A stretch of DNA of 48,718 nucleotides from NCBI GenBank assembly GCA_029856085.1, contig JAHQWI010000057.1, positions 1 to 48,718 on the forward strand, written 5' to 3'. The notes beneath the pieces are model-generated. The model saw only the letters and a program-made list of their open reading frames with translations. It was not told where the DNA came from and made no database searches. The position numbers and the translations under genes were made by a program. This stretch comes from Promethearchaeia archaeon (GTDB lineage Archaea > Asgardarchaeota > Lokiarchaeia > Sigyniarchaeales > SOKP01). Each line of letters opens with the position of its first letter. Position 1 is the stretch's first letter. Shown in pieces: positions 8,053 through 16,103 of this stretch.

Positions 8053-9309
8053 ATGAATTCCTTTACCTCGAAAAAAAATAAATTCCAAAAATTAAAAGGG
8101 GATGAAGTTATATTTGATAATCCCCATCCAGATATCCATATTGCAAACATTCCAATAGCCACAGCCTGTTGGGTTAAAACTACTGAAGGAATTGTAGTAA
8201 TAGACACTCTTCTCAAGAATATTCATGGAGAACAAATGTATAACAAGATTAAAACAACTACAGATGGCATAATCAAATACCTTATTATCACCCATGGACA
8301 TCGAGACCATCATGGAGGATATCGCCCATTTATGCAAGATTCACCTGAAATTATCACTCAAAGTTTATTTTTAGAACGATTAGAGAAATATAAAATACAA
8401 GCTCCTTATCAAGATAGAGTTAAATCAATTCAGTTTAATATGCCAATGAAAAAAGTTACTCCAGAGCAATTAGAAAAGTGGAGGCAAATCAAATATATTT
8501 CCCCTACTAAATTGTATGACGAGTTTTTTTCTTTTAAATTAGGGGATAAAACTTTTGAGCTTTATCATGCCCGGGGAGAAACAGATTGTGCGACCTGGGT
8601 TTGGATTCCCGAAATTAAAGTGGCATTTGTAGGAGATTTATTAATAGGTCGATTTCCCAATATAGGAAATCCGTTTAAACCAACCCGGTTTGCTCTTCCA
8701 TGGGCCCGTACCCTTGAAAAAATTCGAGAAAAAAAGCCAAAAATGATTATACATGGGGGATATTATCACCCCGTATATAAAGATTATGAAGTAAGGGAGG
8801 TTTTAGACCACACCATTGAAGCAATCCATATTATCCATGATCAAGTAATCGATTATATTAACAACGGTGTTCCATTGTATGATTTTATTAATAAGGTAAA
8901 GCTACCGGAATATTTACAAAAAAGTCCCTACCTGACCTCACAATATTCACGAATTGAATTTGCAGTACAGAACATATATCGGTGGTATCATGGTTACTTC
9001 GATTTTAATCCGGCACATCTTTTACCTGTTCCAGAAGCAACTATCAATCGGGAAATTTTATCACTCATTGGAAATAAGGCGTCAATATTAAATCGGGTGC
9101 AAGAATTAATTTCCAAGCACAAACTTCAATTAGCGTTACAGGTTTTGAATATAATTTTATTTGAGGATATGAAAAATGTTGAAGCAAGGAAATTACGCCT
9201 GAAAATATTAAAAGAAATAAGAGAAGAAGACAACTGTATGATTTCGTTTAATATCTGGACTTATTATATCAATGAGGATAAAAAATTTATATCATACTAT
9301 AAATCTTAA
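8053..9309 (+). CDS. Alkylsulfatase-like metallo-beta-lactamase-fold hydrolase
   Basis: This 418-residue protein has an N-terminal MBL domain with the dizinc motif ITHGHRDHHGG (His81, His83, Asp85, His86). A further metal-site region is GDLLIGRFPNIGNP, and there is an IIHGGYYHP segment. The helical region from about 250 to 390, with YRWYHGYFDFNPAHLLP, matches the dimerisation domain of linear alkylsulfatases (SdsA1 type). The SCP2-like C-terminal domain of that family is absent. Family members cleave the sulfate ester of alkyl sulfates to give alcohols, but changed metal-site details leave room for another hydrolytic substrate. No signal peptide is present, so it is cytoplasmic. The class is well supported, the substrate is not. 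Confidence 0.75.
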   Translation: MNSFTSKKNKFQKLKGDEVIFDNPHPDIHIANIPIATACWVKTTEGIVVIDTLLKNIHGEQMYNKIKTTTDGIIKYLIITHGHRDHHGGYRPFMQDSPEIITQSLFLERLEKYKIQAPYQDRVKSIQFNMPMKKVTPEQLEKWRQIKYISPTKLYDEFFSFKLGDKTFELYHARGETDCATWVWIPEIKVAFVGDLLIGRFPNIGNPFKPTRFALPWARTLEKIREKKPKMIIHGGYYHPVYKDYEVREVLDHTIEAIHIIHDQVIDYINNGVPLYDFINKVKLPEYLQKSPYLTSQYSRIEFAVQNIYRWYHGYFDFNPAHLLPVPEATINREILSLIGNKASILNRVQELISKHKLQLALQVLNIILFEDMKNVEARKLRLKILKEIREEDNCMISFNIWTYYINEDKKFISYYKS

Positions 9310-9418
9310 TTAAATCTTAATTGTATACTAAGATTGTCCTTCTCCAATATTCTGCCATGAGTTAGACAGGTAATTTTCCATGAAATTCTAAAAAATTGAG
9401 TAAACCTAGATCACGAAA

Positions 9419-9544
9419 TTCATAATGTCTGGGGGGTAAATCGATTAAAATCGTAAATGTATGTAGTTAAACCCTTTAATATAAAAATTGTAGCCCAACC
9501 ACTTCCGATTAATCCACCTCCATAACAAGTTACCTTTCCTTTCA
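9419..9544 (-). pseudogene. N-terminal fragment of a 3-hydroxyacyl-CoA dehydrogenase
   Basis: An ATG-led frame of 41 codons reads MKGKVTCYGGGLIGSGWA then a hydrophobic helix and TTYIYDFN. That is the start of an NAD-binding Rossmann domain with a GxGxxGxGWA motif, as in 3-hydroxyacyl-CoA dehydrogenases. A TGA ends it after the second strand, and no recognisable continuation follows. It is more like other family members (LIGSGWA) than a recent copy of the intact gene at 4322 (IGAGSMG). Confidence 0.75.
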
Positions 9545-9678
9545 TAATTTTCTCACTGTATTTTAAATTTAAAAATTTTCGGTCCTTTTAACTAGATTCT
9601 TAGATTAATAACAAGTACAGCTTCATCAAATTTATATATAAGGATAAATATTTAGATACAGATCGTCACATTTTCTAG

Positions 9679-9696
9679 ACCAATCTCTAGATTGGT
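9679..9696. promoter_or_regulatory. Palindrome ACCAATCT-CT-AGATTGGT
   Basis: A perfect eight-base inverted repeat with a two-base spacer is flanked by an outer GTCAC (9665-9669) and GTGAC (9695-9699). It lies about 40 bases downstream of a TATA-like box and 49 bases before the TTG start of the acyl-CoA synthetase. That is a position where a repressor could block transcription. Function is inferred. Confidence 0.5.
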
Positions 9697-9744
9697 GACA
9701 GGTAATAAAAATGATGAAAATTACAATTAAAGAAGGTTCTAACA

Positions 9745-11463
9745 TTGAGTCTTGATCGCATTATTTCAATATATGATTTTATCATTAAAGACATTTTGAG
9801 AGATAAATTGGGGATTTATCCAGATACCACTTTTGCGGATTTTGTTAAACATAAAGCGGAAGTTGTAGGAAATAAAAATTATATGACCTTTATTCGAGAT
9901 TTTGATAAAGGTATTGATGAGACATATACTTACCATGATATGCATATCAAATCAAATAAAATTGGGAACGGGTTGAGAAAATTAGGTGTTACCAGTGGCG
10001 ATGGGATTGCCCTCATGAACTTTAATTCACCCGAATTTCTATTGACCGTATTTTCAATATTTAAAATTGGAGGTTATGTAGTCTTTGTAAATACTATGTT
10101 AAAGGGTGAAGGCTTGCAATATATTATCGATCACAGTGATAGCAAAATTTTAGTAATACATTGGAGTCTTCTGGAGAGGTATCTAAAAATCAAAAGTAAA
10201 TTACCCAAAATTCAAAAAGTTATTGTGGATTTAAATGAAGCTCCAAATAATTTTAGTTTACCAGAAGGAATCTATTCCCTTCAAAAATTAATGGAGTCTT
10301 CTGATGAAGATATAGAGTCTGATATAAATCCCAAGAATATCTCATTTCTAATGTATACTTCTGGAACAACTGGATTACCCAAAGCGGTCACTGGTTTCTA
10401 TGGAGGCTCTTTTTATGGAGATGGACTTTTTATCCCAACTATAATGGGATATGGTCAAGGCCAACTTGGAGATACTCTTTACACATGCTTGCCGTTATTC
10501 CACTCTAACGGATTTTTTAATACAGCTCTTGCGGGGTATTTTAACGAATTTCCTGTTGTTATTTCTAAAAAATTTTCAGCTTCAAGATTTTGGAATATAA
10601 TTCGAAAATATGGAGTAACAAATTTCAATTTATTGGGATCTATGCCGTTATTTTTGTTAAAGCAACCAGAACGACCAAATGATCGAGATAATAAAGTTAG
10701 GCGAATCAATACCCTTGCTTGCCCTAAAGAAATAATAAAAAATTTTGAAGAAAGGTTTGGAGTAAAAGTGTATGAAAGCTATGGAGCAACGGATGGTGGT
10801 GGGTTCGGTCTGGGTACGTACGAAAGAAGACACGAAAATCCACCTATTGGAACAATGGGTAAACCACAAGGAAATCTTGTTGCAGAAATTTTAGATACGG
10901 AGGGCAATATTATGAAACCTGGTGAAGTCGGAGAATTAGTTTTTTTTGTCAGCTCAACAGGAGCTCAACAAGATCTTAAACGAAGAAAAGTCACCTACTA
11001 TAAGGATGAAAAAGCTTCACAAAATAAGATAAAAAAAGGAAATGATGGAAAATTCTGGTTTCACACAGGAGATTTAGCGACTAAAGATGAGAATAGGTGG
11101 TTCTTCTTTGTGGATCGAAAGAGAGATTCAATCAGACGGCGTGGAGAGAATATTGCAGCCTGGAGTGTTGAACGAATTATTAATAAGCATGATAAGGTTT
11201 TAGAATCCGCTGCTTTTGGGGTTAAATCATCTGAATATGCCGAAGATGAGGTAATGGTTGCTGTAGTGTTGAAACCCGAAGAATCAATGACACCAGAGGA
11301 ATTATTATATTTCCTTGAAGATAAGTTAGCTGAGTTTATGATTCCCAGATTCATTGCTTTTGTTGAGAAATTACCAAAAAACGAAGTTCATAGATTAATG
11401 AAACGATTCCTCAAAGATCGTGGGGTGACAGAAACAACTTATGATAGAGAAAACCCGAGATAA
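9745..11463 (+). CDS. CaiC-like acyl-CoA synthetase (AMP-forming)
   Basis: This 572-residue ANL-superfamily ligase is closest to crotonobetaine/carnitine-CoA ligases. The P-loop MYTSGTTGLPKAV is at about 203-215 and the A5 motif is YESYGATDGGG. FWFHTGDLATKDENRW is followed by the hinge DRKRDSIRRRGENIAAWSVE. At the C-terminus the catalytic-Lys region reads LPKNEVHRLMKR, so the usual TGK lysine appears as Arg, which is seen in other CaiC-like proteins. The TTG start has an AGAAGG site upstream. It forms a likely operon with the crotonase at 11539 and MaoC at 12390, an arrangement that recalls carnitine or short-chain acyl-CoA pathways. The true substrate is unknown. Confidence 0.85.
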   Translation: MSLDRIISIYDFIIKDILRDKLGIYPDTTFADFVKHKAEVVGNKNYMTFIRDFDKGIDETYTYHDMHIKSNKIGNGLRKLGVTSGDGIALMNFNSPEFLLTVFSIFKIGGYVVFVNTMLKGEGLQYIIDHSDSKILVIHWSLLERYLKIKSKLPKIQKVIVDLNEAPNNFSLPEGIYSLQKLMESSDEDIESDINPKNISFLMYTSGTTGLPKAVTGFYGGSFYGDGLFIPTIMGYGQGQLGDTLYTCLPLFHSNGFFNTALAGYFNEFPVVISKKFSASRFWNIIRKYGVTNFNLLGSMPLFLLKQPERPNDRDNKVRRINTLACPKEIIKNFEERFGVKVYESYGATDGGGFGLGTYERRHENPPIGTMGKPQGNLVAEILDTEGNIMKPGEVGELVFFVSSTGAQQDLKRRKVTYYKDEKASQNKIKKGNDGKFWFHTGDLATKDENRWFFFVDRKRDSIRRRGENIAAWSVERIINKHDKVLESAAFGVKSSEYAEDEVMVAVVLKPEESMTPEELLYFLEDKLAEFMIPRFIAFVEKLPKNEVHRLMKRFLKDRGVTETTYDRENPR

Positions 11464-11538
11464 GAATTTTACTTTTACCGGGTTTTTGAATTCGAATTTT
11501 TTTTAAATTATCCTTATAAAAATATAATAGTGAAAAAT

Positions 11539-12354
11539 ATGGAATATGAACAAATAATTTTCGAAAAAACCGATCAAATAGCCACAATTACCTTAAATAG
11601 ACCAGAAAGACTCAACGCACTCACGTGGCAGATGGGAAAAGAATTGTGGGATACAATTATGAATGTCGAAAATGATCCGGAAATGCGTGTTACAATTCTA
11701 ACTGGAAAAGGGAGAGGTTTTTGTGCAGGTGCAGATCTTTCAGGTGGAAAAAGTACTTTCTCTGGAGAAAATCGTCCGAAACCAGATAAAAATAAACCAC
11801 AAACGAGCAATATTCAGAAATATATGAATTTAAATAAACCTGTTATCGTTGCTATTAATGGTCCTGCAGTTGGGATTGGTATTACCATGATTTTACCTTT
11901 TGATATCAGGATTGCTTCTGAAAGTGCCCGTATTGGAATAGTGTTTAACCGAAGAGGAGTCATTCCCGAAATTGCTTGTCCATGGATCTTGCCTAGAATT
12001 ATTGGAATTAGTAAAGCTGCTGAATTAATGCTTACAGGACGGATAATTGATGCAAAAGAGGCATTAGAATTCGGACTTGTTAGCAAGGTCGTTCCTGACG
12101 ATAAATTAATGGACACAGCAAGAAAGATTGCTGAAGAAATTGTATTAAGCGCCCCAGTTAGCGTTGCATTAACCAAGAAAATGCTTAACCTTTTTCTAAA
12201 GGAAACAGATATCCTTGAAGCAGAAAAAATCAATAGTAAGTATTTTTGGTGGACAGGAAAGCAACCAGACGCGCGAGAAGGTGTGATATCATTTCTCGAA
12301 AAGAGAAAGCCAAACTGGAAACTGAAAGTTCCTGGAGATATGCCTGATTTTTAA
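11539..12354 (+). CDS. Crotonase (enoyl-CoA isomerase-like) paralog 2
   Basis: This 271-residue crotonase starts at ATG 11539; GTG 11530 would add three residues. The oxyanion-hole segments are GKGRGFCAGADLSGG and INGPAVGIGITM. The two hydratase glutamates are replaced, but RRGVIPEIACPW keeps a Glu at the position used by Delta3-Delta2-enoyl-CoA isomerases (SPEG-type motif). Isomerase or PaaG-like chemistry is therefore more likely than plain hydration. It is clearly paralogous to the gene at 5293 and to the pseudogene at 31949-32656, sharing FDIRIASESAR and LTKKML. It sits between the CaiC-like synthetase and MaoC genes in one apparent transcript. Confidence 0.87.
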   Translation: MEYEQIIFEKTDQIATITLNRPERLNALTWQMGKELWDTIMNVENDPEMRVTILTGKGRGFCAGADLSGGKSTFSGENRPKPDKNKPQTSNIQKYMNLNKPVIVAINGPAVGIGITMILPFDIRIASESARIGIVFNRRGVIPEIACPWILPRIIGISKAAELMLTGRIIDAKEALEFGLVSKVVPDDKLMDTARKIAEEIVLSAPVSVALTKKMLNLFLKETDILEAEKINSKYFWWTGKQPDAREGVISFLEKRKPNWKLKVPGDMPDF

Positions 12355-12389
12355 ATTTATGCTCGGATTAACCAAGAGAGAGTATATAA

Positions 12390-13229
12390 ATGTCTAATTA
12401 TGATTTTAATGCAATTGGGAAAGTCTACGAATCTACTTATGAATATACCTGGAAGGATGTAATACTTTATAACCTCGGAATTGGTGCACAAGCAGAGGAT
12501 CTTCCATTCGTGTATGAAAGAAATCCAGGAGGGCTTAAAGTCATTCCAAGTTTTGCTTTAATCGCCAGTAAAGGAGGCGCAAATTTAGGTAAAGTAGGGA
12601 AAAATATCGAATACACTAAGATAGTGCATGGCGAACAATTAATACGAATAGTAAAACCTTTACCGGCAAATGGAAAGATCACAAGAAAGGGCAAATTATC
12701 TCATATTTATGATAAAGGAAGTGGAGCAGTGTTTATATCTGAAATTAAAGGATATAGTGAAAGTGGAGAACACTTATTTGATATGGAGATGACACATTTT
12801 TATATTGGAGGTGGGAGGTTTGGTGGAGACCGAGGTCCAAAATCGGAAATATTGAACCCTCCAGAAGGAAGAATCCCTGATTTTAGCATTTCGTATAAAA
12901 CCACTATGAATCAAGCTGTACTTTATCGTTTAAATGGTGATTTCAATCCTTTGCATATTGATCCGAAATTTGCCCAAAGAGGTGGTTATAAAAAACCTAT
13001 TCTTCATGGTCTCTGTACATTTGGCTTTGCAACACGAGCAATTCTTAGTAACCTTTGTGAAGGAGATGTTACAAGATTTAAGGAATTTAAAGCTAGATTT
13101 GCTAATGTTGTATATCCCGGTGAAACACTTACAACAGAAGGATGGAAAGTAAACGGAAAGTACATAATCCAAACAAAAACAGAGAACGAAATAGTGGTAA
13201 TCAATAATGCCTATGCCACTGTAGAATAA
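12390..13229 (+). CDS. MaoC-like (R)-enoyl-CoA hydratase (hydratase 2, double hot-dog)
   Basis: This 279-residue protein has the layout of the hydratase-2 part of peroxisomal multifunctional enzyme 2. A degenerate N-terminal hot-dog (about 1-140) is followed by a catalytic MaoC domain. The catalytic motif YRLNGDFNPLHIDP carries Asp184, Asn186 and His189, and KKPILHGLCTFGFATRAI completes the hydratase-2 signature. It should hydrate trans-2-enoyl-CoA to (R)-3-hydroxyacyl-CoA. This makes it the real hydratase of the operon, since the neighbouring crotonase lacks the hydratase glutamates. It starts 35 bases after the crotonase stop; an ATAAATG start is clear. Confidence 0.92.
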   Translation: MSNYDFNAIGKVYESTYEYTWKDVILYNLGIGAQAEDLPFVYERNPGGLKVIPSFALIASKGGANLGKVGKNIEYTKIVHGEQLIRIVKPLPANGKITRKGKLSHIYDKGSGAVFISEIKGYSESGEHLFDMEMTHFYIGGGRFGGDRGPKSEILNPPEGRIPDFSISYKTTMNQAVLYRLNGDFNPLHIDPKFAQRGGYKKPILHGLCTFGFATRAILSNLCEGDVTRFKEFKARFANVVYPGETLTTEGWKVNGKYIIQTKTENEIVVINNAYATVE

Positions 13230-13264
13230 ATTGGGAGACATTAAAAAATTATAGTTTAAGATAC

Positions 13265-13284
13265 CTGTAAAAATTTTTTTACAG
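13265..13284 (+). terminator. Hairpin CTGTAAAAA/TTTTTACAG
   Basis: A nine-base inverted repeat with a two-base centre lies 36 bases past the MaoC stop and includes T and A runs. It is a plausible end of the synthetase-crotonase-MaoC transcript. Confidence 0.4.
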
Positions 13285-13459
13285 CTTCCACAAAAAGAGA
13301 GTATTGAGAGCGGCGAACATTATGATCCGCATTTTTGATATATTCAATCCTTGCTTGTTTAAATAAAGGTAAGAATCATCGCAATCTTGAAAATGATAAT
13401 AATATATTGAATTTTCTGCATGCACGAGTAGGAGCTGACGATAAATTAATAATTAATGA

Positions 13460-13499
13460 AAACCAACTAATTCTTCCAAAAAACTTTTTTAGTTGGTTT
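13460..13499. repeat. Inverted repeat AAACCAACTAA / TTAGTTGGTTT
   Basis: Two perfect 11-base arms surround an 18-base loop. It lies between convergent genes (MaoC plus strand, crotonase minus strand). It may be a bidirectional terminator or a remnant of a small mobile repeat; I cannot tell which. Confidence 0.55.
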
Positions 13500-13595
13500 G
13501 TCAAAATAACAGAATGGAATCATAGTTGTTGGGATTATAGGCAGTGATTACGGTGATTATATTTTTATTAAAAATAAAATAAAAAGGAAATTTAA

Positions 13596-14420
13596 CTATT
13601 CTCCAATAAATTTTGGAGTTCTTTTTTGTAAGAAAGCTCCAATTCCTTCTTTTACATCTTTAGAAGTAGCGTTCACAGCATAACCCCAATGCTCAAATTG
13701 TAGACCTACATTCAATGGTACTTGAGTTCCATGTTGAACACACTTCTTTATGACAAAGAGGGTATTGGTAGCCGCATTTCCTAACCAAGATGCTTTTTCA
13801 TGAACAAATTCTTCAAAATTATCGTCATTTACTAAAAATGAAATAAATCCCCATTCATTCATTTGTTCAGCAGTAAAGTGCTCACCAAAATACATCATTC
13901 TGTTAACTTTCATCTTACCAAAATGTCGAATCATACGTTGAGTTCCCCCGTTACTAGGAAAAATTCCCCTCTTAATTTCTGGAAACCCAAATTGTGATCT
14001 TTTTGATGCGATCACTAGATCACATACTAACACTAATTCTAATCCTCCACCTAACGCGAATCCATCAACCGCAGCAATTATTGGTTTAGGAAACTGCTCT
14101 ATTAAGTTGTAGTATTTATGTTTTAAGTTCATTGCATAATTACGATGTCTAATATTATTAAGATCAAGTTTAGAATCAACTCGAGCTGATAAATCTGCAC
14201 CCACAGAAAAAGATGGTTTTTTAGTAAAATCTTTTGTTCCTCTTAGGACTATACACCTTACACTGTTATCTAATTCCATCGATTCTAAAGCTTCCGCAAT
14301 TTCTCTTAAGGTTTGAATTTGCATAGCATTTAATTTTTCAGATCTGTTTATGGAAATAATAGCATAATTTCCTTCTTCATTTTTTTCAATTTTAACATGT
14401 TCAAATTTTTTTTCTGTCAA
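13596..14420 (-). CDS. Enoyl-CoA hydratase
   Basis: This 274-residue crotonase has both classical hydratase glutamates: one in the GGGLEL motif and one in FGFPEIKRG, followed by FPSNGGTQRM. The oxyanion-hole segment SFSVGADLS lies in the first half. It should hydrate trans-2-enoyl-CoA to (S)-3-hydroxyacyl-CoA, feeding the dehydrogenase at 4322. It is not closely related to the two crotonases at 5293 and 11539. The gene ends with TAG, showing that TAG serves as a stop in this genome. The segment 14421-14910 upstream contains a decayed CoA-transferase. Confidence 0.9.
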   Translation of the reverse strand: MTEKKFEHVKIEKNEEGNYAIISINRSEKLNAMQIQTLREIAEALESMELDNSVRCIVLRGTKDFTKKPSFSVGADLSARVDSKLDLNNIRHRNYAMNLKHKYYNLIEQFPKPIIAAVDGFALGGGLELVLVCDLVIASKRSQFGFPEIKRGIFPSNGGTQRMIRHFGKMKVNRMMYFGEHFTAEQMNEWGFISFLVNDDNFEEFVHEKASWLGNAATNTLFVIKKCVQHGTQVPLNVGLQFEHWGYAVNATSKDVKEGIGAFLQKRTPKFIGE

Positions 14421-14910
14421 TTCAAATCTCCTTATTCATTTTTTTTACATGAAATAATGATTTAAAAAATAAGAATGTACTAAAATAAAAATTCTTTTAG
14501 GGAATCAATGTATTGTCTTCTTTTTGCTGGAAGGGATTCTTTCAATTTTAGCAAAGAAATTTGAAGCCCTGCATCACCTAAGGAGATCATAGGATTAAAA
14601 CGCCTGATAACCGCTAATTCCTCATCACTAGGAGATAGTGTTTCAGAGAGATCAACAGCAATTTTTAATTCCCAAGGGATTTCTTTTTTGATCTCCTCTA
14701 TCGTTACTCATGGGTGATAATTTGCTAAACTGAGGGAAATAGTATAGTTCTCACAAATCAGTTCATCCCCCTCTTGGACAAACTTTTCAATAGCTTCTTT
14801 TAAAGACATAACTTTACTGTTTTCTTCGGTTATAAGATAAAACGATGCGTAATTAATCTATTAAATTTTAAAATAATTTGCAAAGGAAATTTAAGGATTT
14901 AAAAAAAGTT
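14421..14910. other. Gap occupied by a CoA-transferase remnant
   Basis: Most of this 490-base gap is the decayed gene at 14480-14809. The rest is AT-rich and shows nothing recognisable. Confidence 0.6.
14480..14809 (-). pseudogene. Remnant of a family-I CoA-transferase subunit
   Basis: One reading frame of 110 codons, broken by a single TGA after codon 33, starts MSLKEAIEKFVQEGDELI, like the beginning of glutaconate/3-oxoacid CoA-transferase subunits. After the TGA it continues VTIEEIKKEIPWELKIAVD and then LSPSDEELAVIRRFNP, which resembles the end of such subunits. Whole subunits are about 280-330 residues, so the middle has been deleted and a nonsense codon added. It ends in TAG at 14480-14482. 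The family call rests on remembered motifs and is moderate. Confidence 0.6.
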
Positions 14911-16086
14911 TCATTCTAGTATACTGATAGGATATTTTCCATACTTTTCTCGAATATTCATTACAGTTTGCCAACGATCTAAAGTTACTGAAGGATTGAT
15001 ACTATGTCCACTACTAAAGATATATCCTCCTTCTGGTGCTAATTCTTTTATTAATTTCTTTGAATATTCTTCTATTTCTGAGATTGTTCCAGTAGATAAC
15101 ATTTGAGGGCTTATATTACCCACAAATGTGATCTTATCACCATATTTTTTATTTAGTTTGAAAATATCATATTCAGGATTTGCTGTTGTAGGTTCAATAG
15201 GATTTAAAGCATCAACTCCTGAATTAATTATATCTTCAAAAATTTCCAATAAATCCCCATCAGAATGGAGTAATACTTTACAATCTCGTTTATGAGCCGC
15301 AGCACATATTCTCTTTAACCAAGGAATTACATAAGTTCGATGCTTCTTAGGATTTATGAATAAGCCATTCTTAAAACCGTAGTCATCCCAGAGTAATATC
15401 ATTTCCGCACCGTTATCAGCTAATATTTTAACTAATTCTAATGTGAATTTACCCTTATCACCGAATATTTTTTCTGCTTGTTTATGTTTTCTTATTATTC
15501 TGGAAAATAGTGGTAACCCAAAACCTTGCCAGTTGTCTTCCATAATTGCTGCTGTTGATGGAACTACAAATATATCATTATTCATTTTTTTCTGTGCTTC
15601 TTTACCAGCTAAAAAACTAGATATTCGTATTTCGTCATAGGGATCTAAGGGTTCCCAGCTTTCATAATCCTCAAAACTTTTAAAAATTCCTCCGTAATAT
15701 CCCATGATTACAGTACCGTCCCCTTTATACCTTTCATATTTCATTATCCGACCATATTCATCTACAAATCCACTCCCATCATCTAAAATCATACGTGGAA
15801 ACAAAGAAACTCCACATAAAGCAATATCTAGTTTGATTCTTCGGTGAAATTCGTATTGTTTTACTAAAGAATCGGCTCTTTTCTTATAATCTTTATATCT
15901 GTTGCGCAAAATTTCAATATAATTTTTATTTCCTGCAAGAGGGATCAATGAATCTATAAGATTTCCCAAAACAGGGGTTCCATAATGAGCTTTTATAGTA
16001 TTGTTGGTAAAAGCACTTTCAAATGCAGGAACACGATCTGGTTCTTCATGATTTATTGTTGTTAATACTCTTGTTGGGGCATCCAT
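14911..16086 (-). CDS. Uroporphyrinogen-decarboxylase-fold protein (methyltransferase-like)
   Basis: This 391-residue protein belongs to the UroD/MtaA/CmuA superfamily. The N-terminal helix reads MDAPTRVLTTINHEEPDRVP, typical of the family; WDDYGF, HSDGDLLEIFEDIINSGVDALNP and ITFVGNISPQ mark the barrel strands. The zinc-binding His-X-Cys and distal Cys of MtaA-type corrinoid:coenzyme methyltransferases are not seen (HSD and SSGHS at those places). Methyl transfer to CoM is therefore unlikely. Many such UroD-like proteins sit beside sugar genes with unknown function. It lies 17 bases downstream of the GH94-like gene on the same strand, so the two are probably co-transcribed. Confidence 0.75.
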   Translation of the reverse strand: MDAPTRVLTTINHEEPDRVPAFESAFTNNTIKAHYGTPVLGNLIDSLIPLAGNKNYIEILRNRYKDYKKRADSLVKQYEFHRRIKLDIALCGVSLFPRMILDDGSGFVDEYGRIMKYERYKGDGTVIMGYYGGIFKSFEDYESWEPLDPYDEIRISSFLAGKEAQKKMNNDIFVVPSTAAIMEDNWQGFGLPLFSRIIRKHKQAEKIFGDKGKFTLELVKILADNGAEMILLWDDYGFKNGLFINPKKHRTYVIPWLKRICAAAHKRDCKVLLHSDGDLLEIFEDIINSGVDALNPIEPTTANPEYDIFKLNKKYGDKITFVGNISPQMLSTGTISEIEEYSKKLIKELAPEGGYIFSSGHSINPSVTLDRWQTVMNIREKYGKYPISILE

Positions 16087-16103
16087 TAAAATAACCTTTT
16101 TTT

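Larger units (their letters stand above)
9310..9744. other. Gap with hydroxyacyl-CoA dehydrogenase remnant and promoter
   Basis: This 435-base gap contains the start of a decayed 3-hydroxyacyl-CoA dehydrogenase (9419-9544, minus), then a TATA-like box (TTTATATATAAGG, about 9631) and a palindrome at 9679-9696 in front of the CaiC-like gene. Confidence 0.65.
13230..13595. other. Non-coding gap with two hairpins
   Basis: There is no recognisable gene in this 366-base gap. A 70-codon open frame inside it shows no family likeness and is probably chance. The gap carries two perfect inverted repeats, described separately. Confidence 0.5.

Noticed and set aside
9745-11463. Loss of the catalytic lysine in the CaiC-like synthetase as a sign of inactivity
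   Set aside because: Arg in this motif is found in other CaiC-like enzymes, and the rest of the active site is complete.
11814-12233. Long antisense open frame (139 codons) opposite the crotonase at 11539
   Set aside because: It mirrors the codon pattern of the real crotonase gene, which has clear family motifs. The same applies to the 177-codon frame opposite the crotonase pseudogene at 32133.
13335-13547. Open frame of 70 codons after the MaoC gene
   Set aside because: No family likeness, it overlaps a perfect inverted repeat, and it lies in an AT-rich gap between convergent genes. Probably chance.
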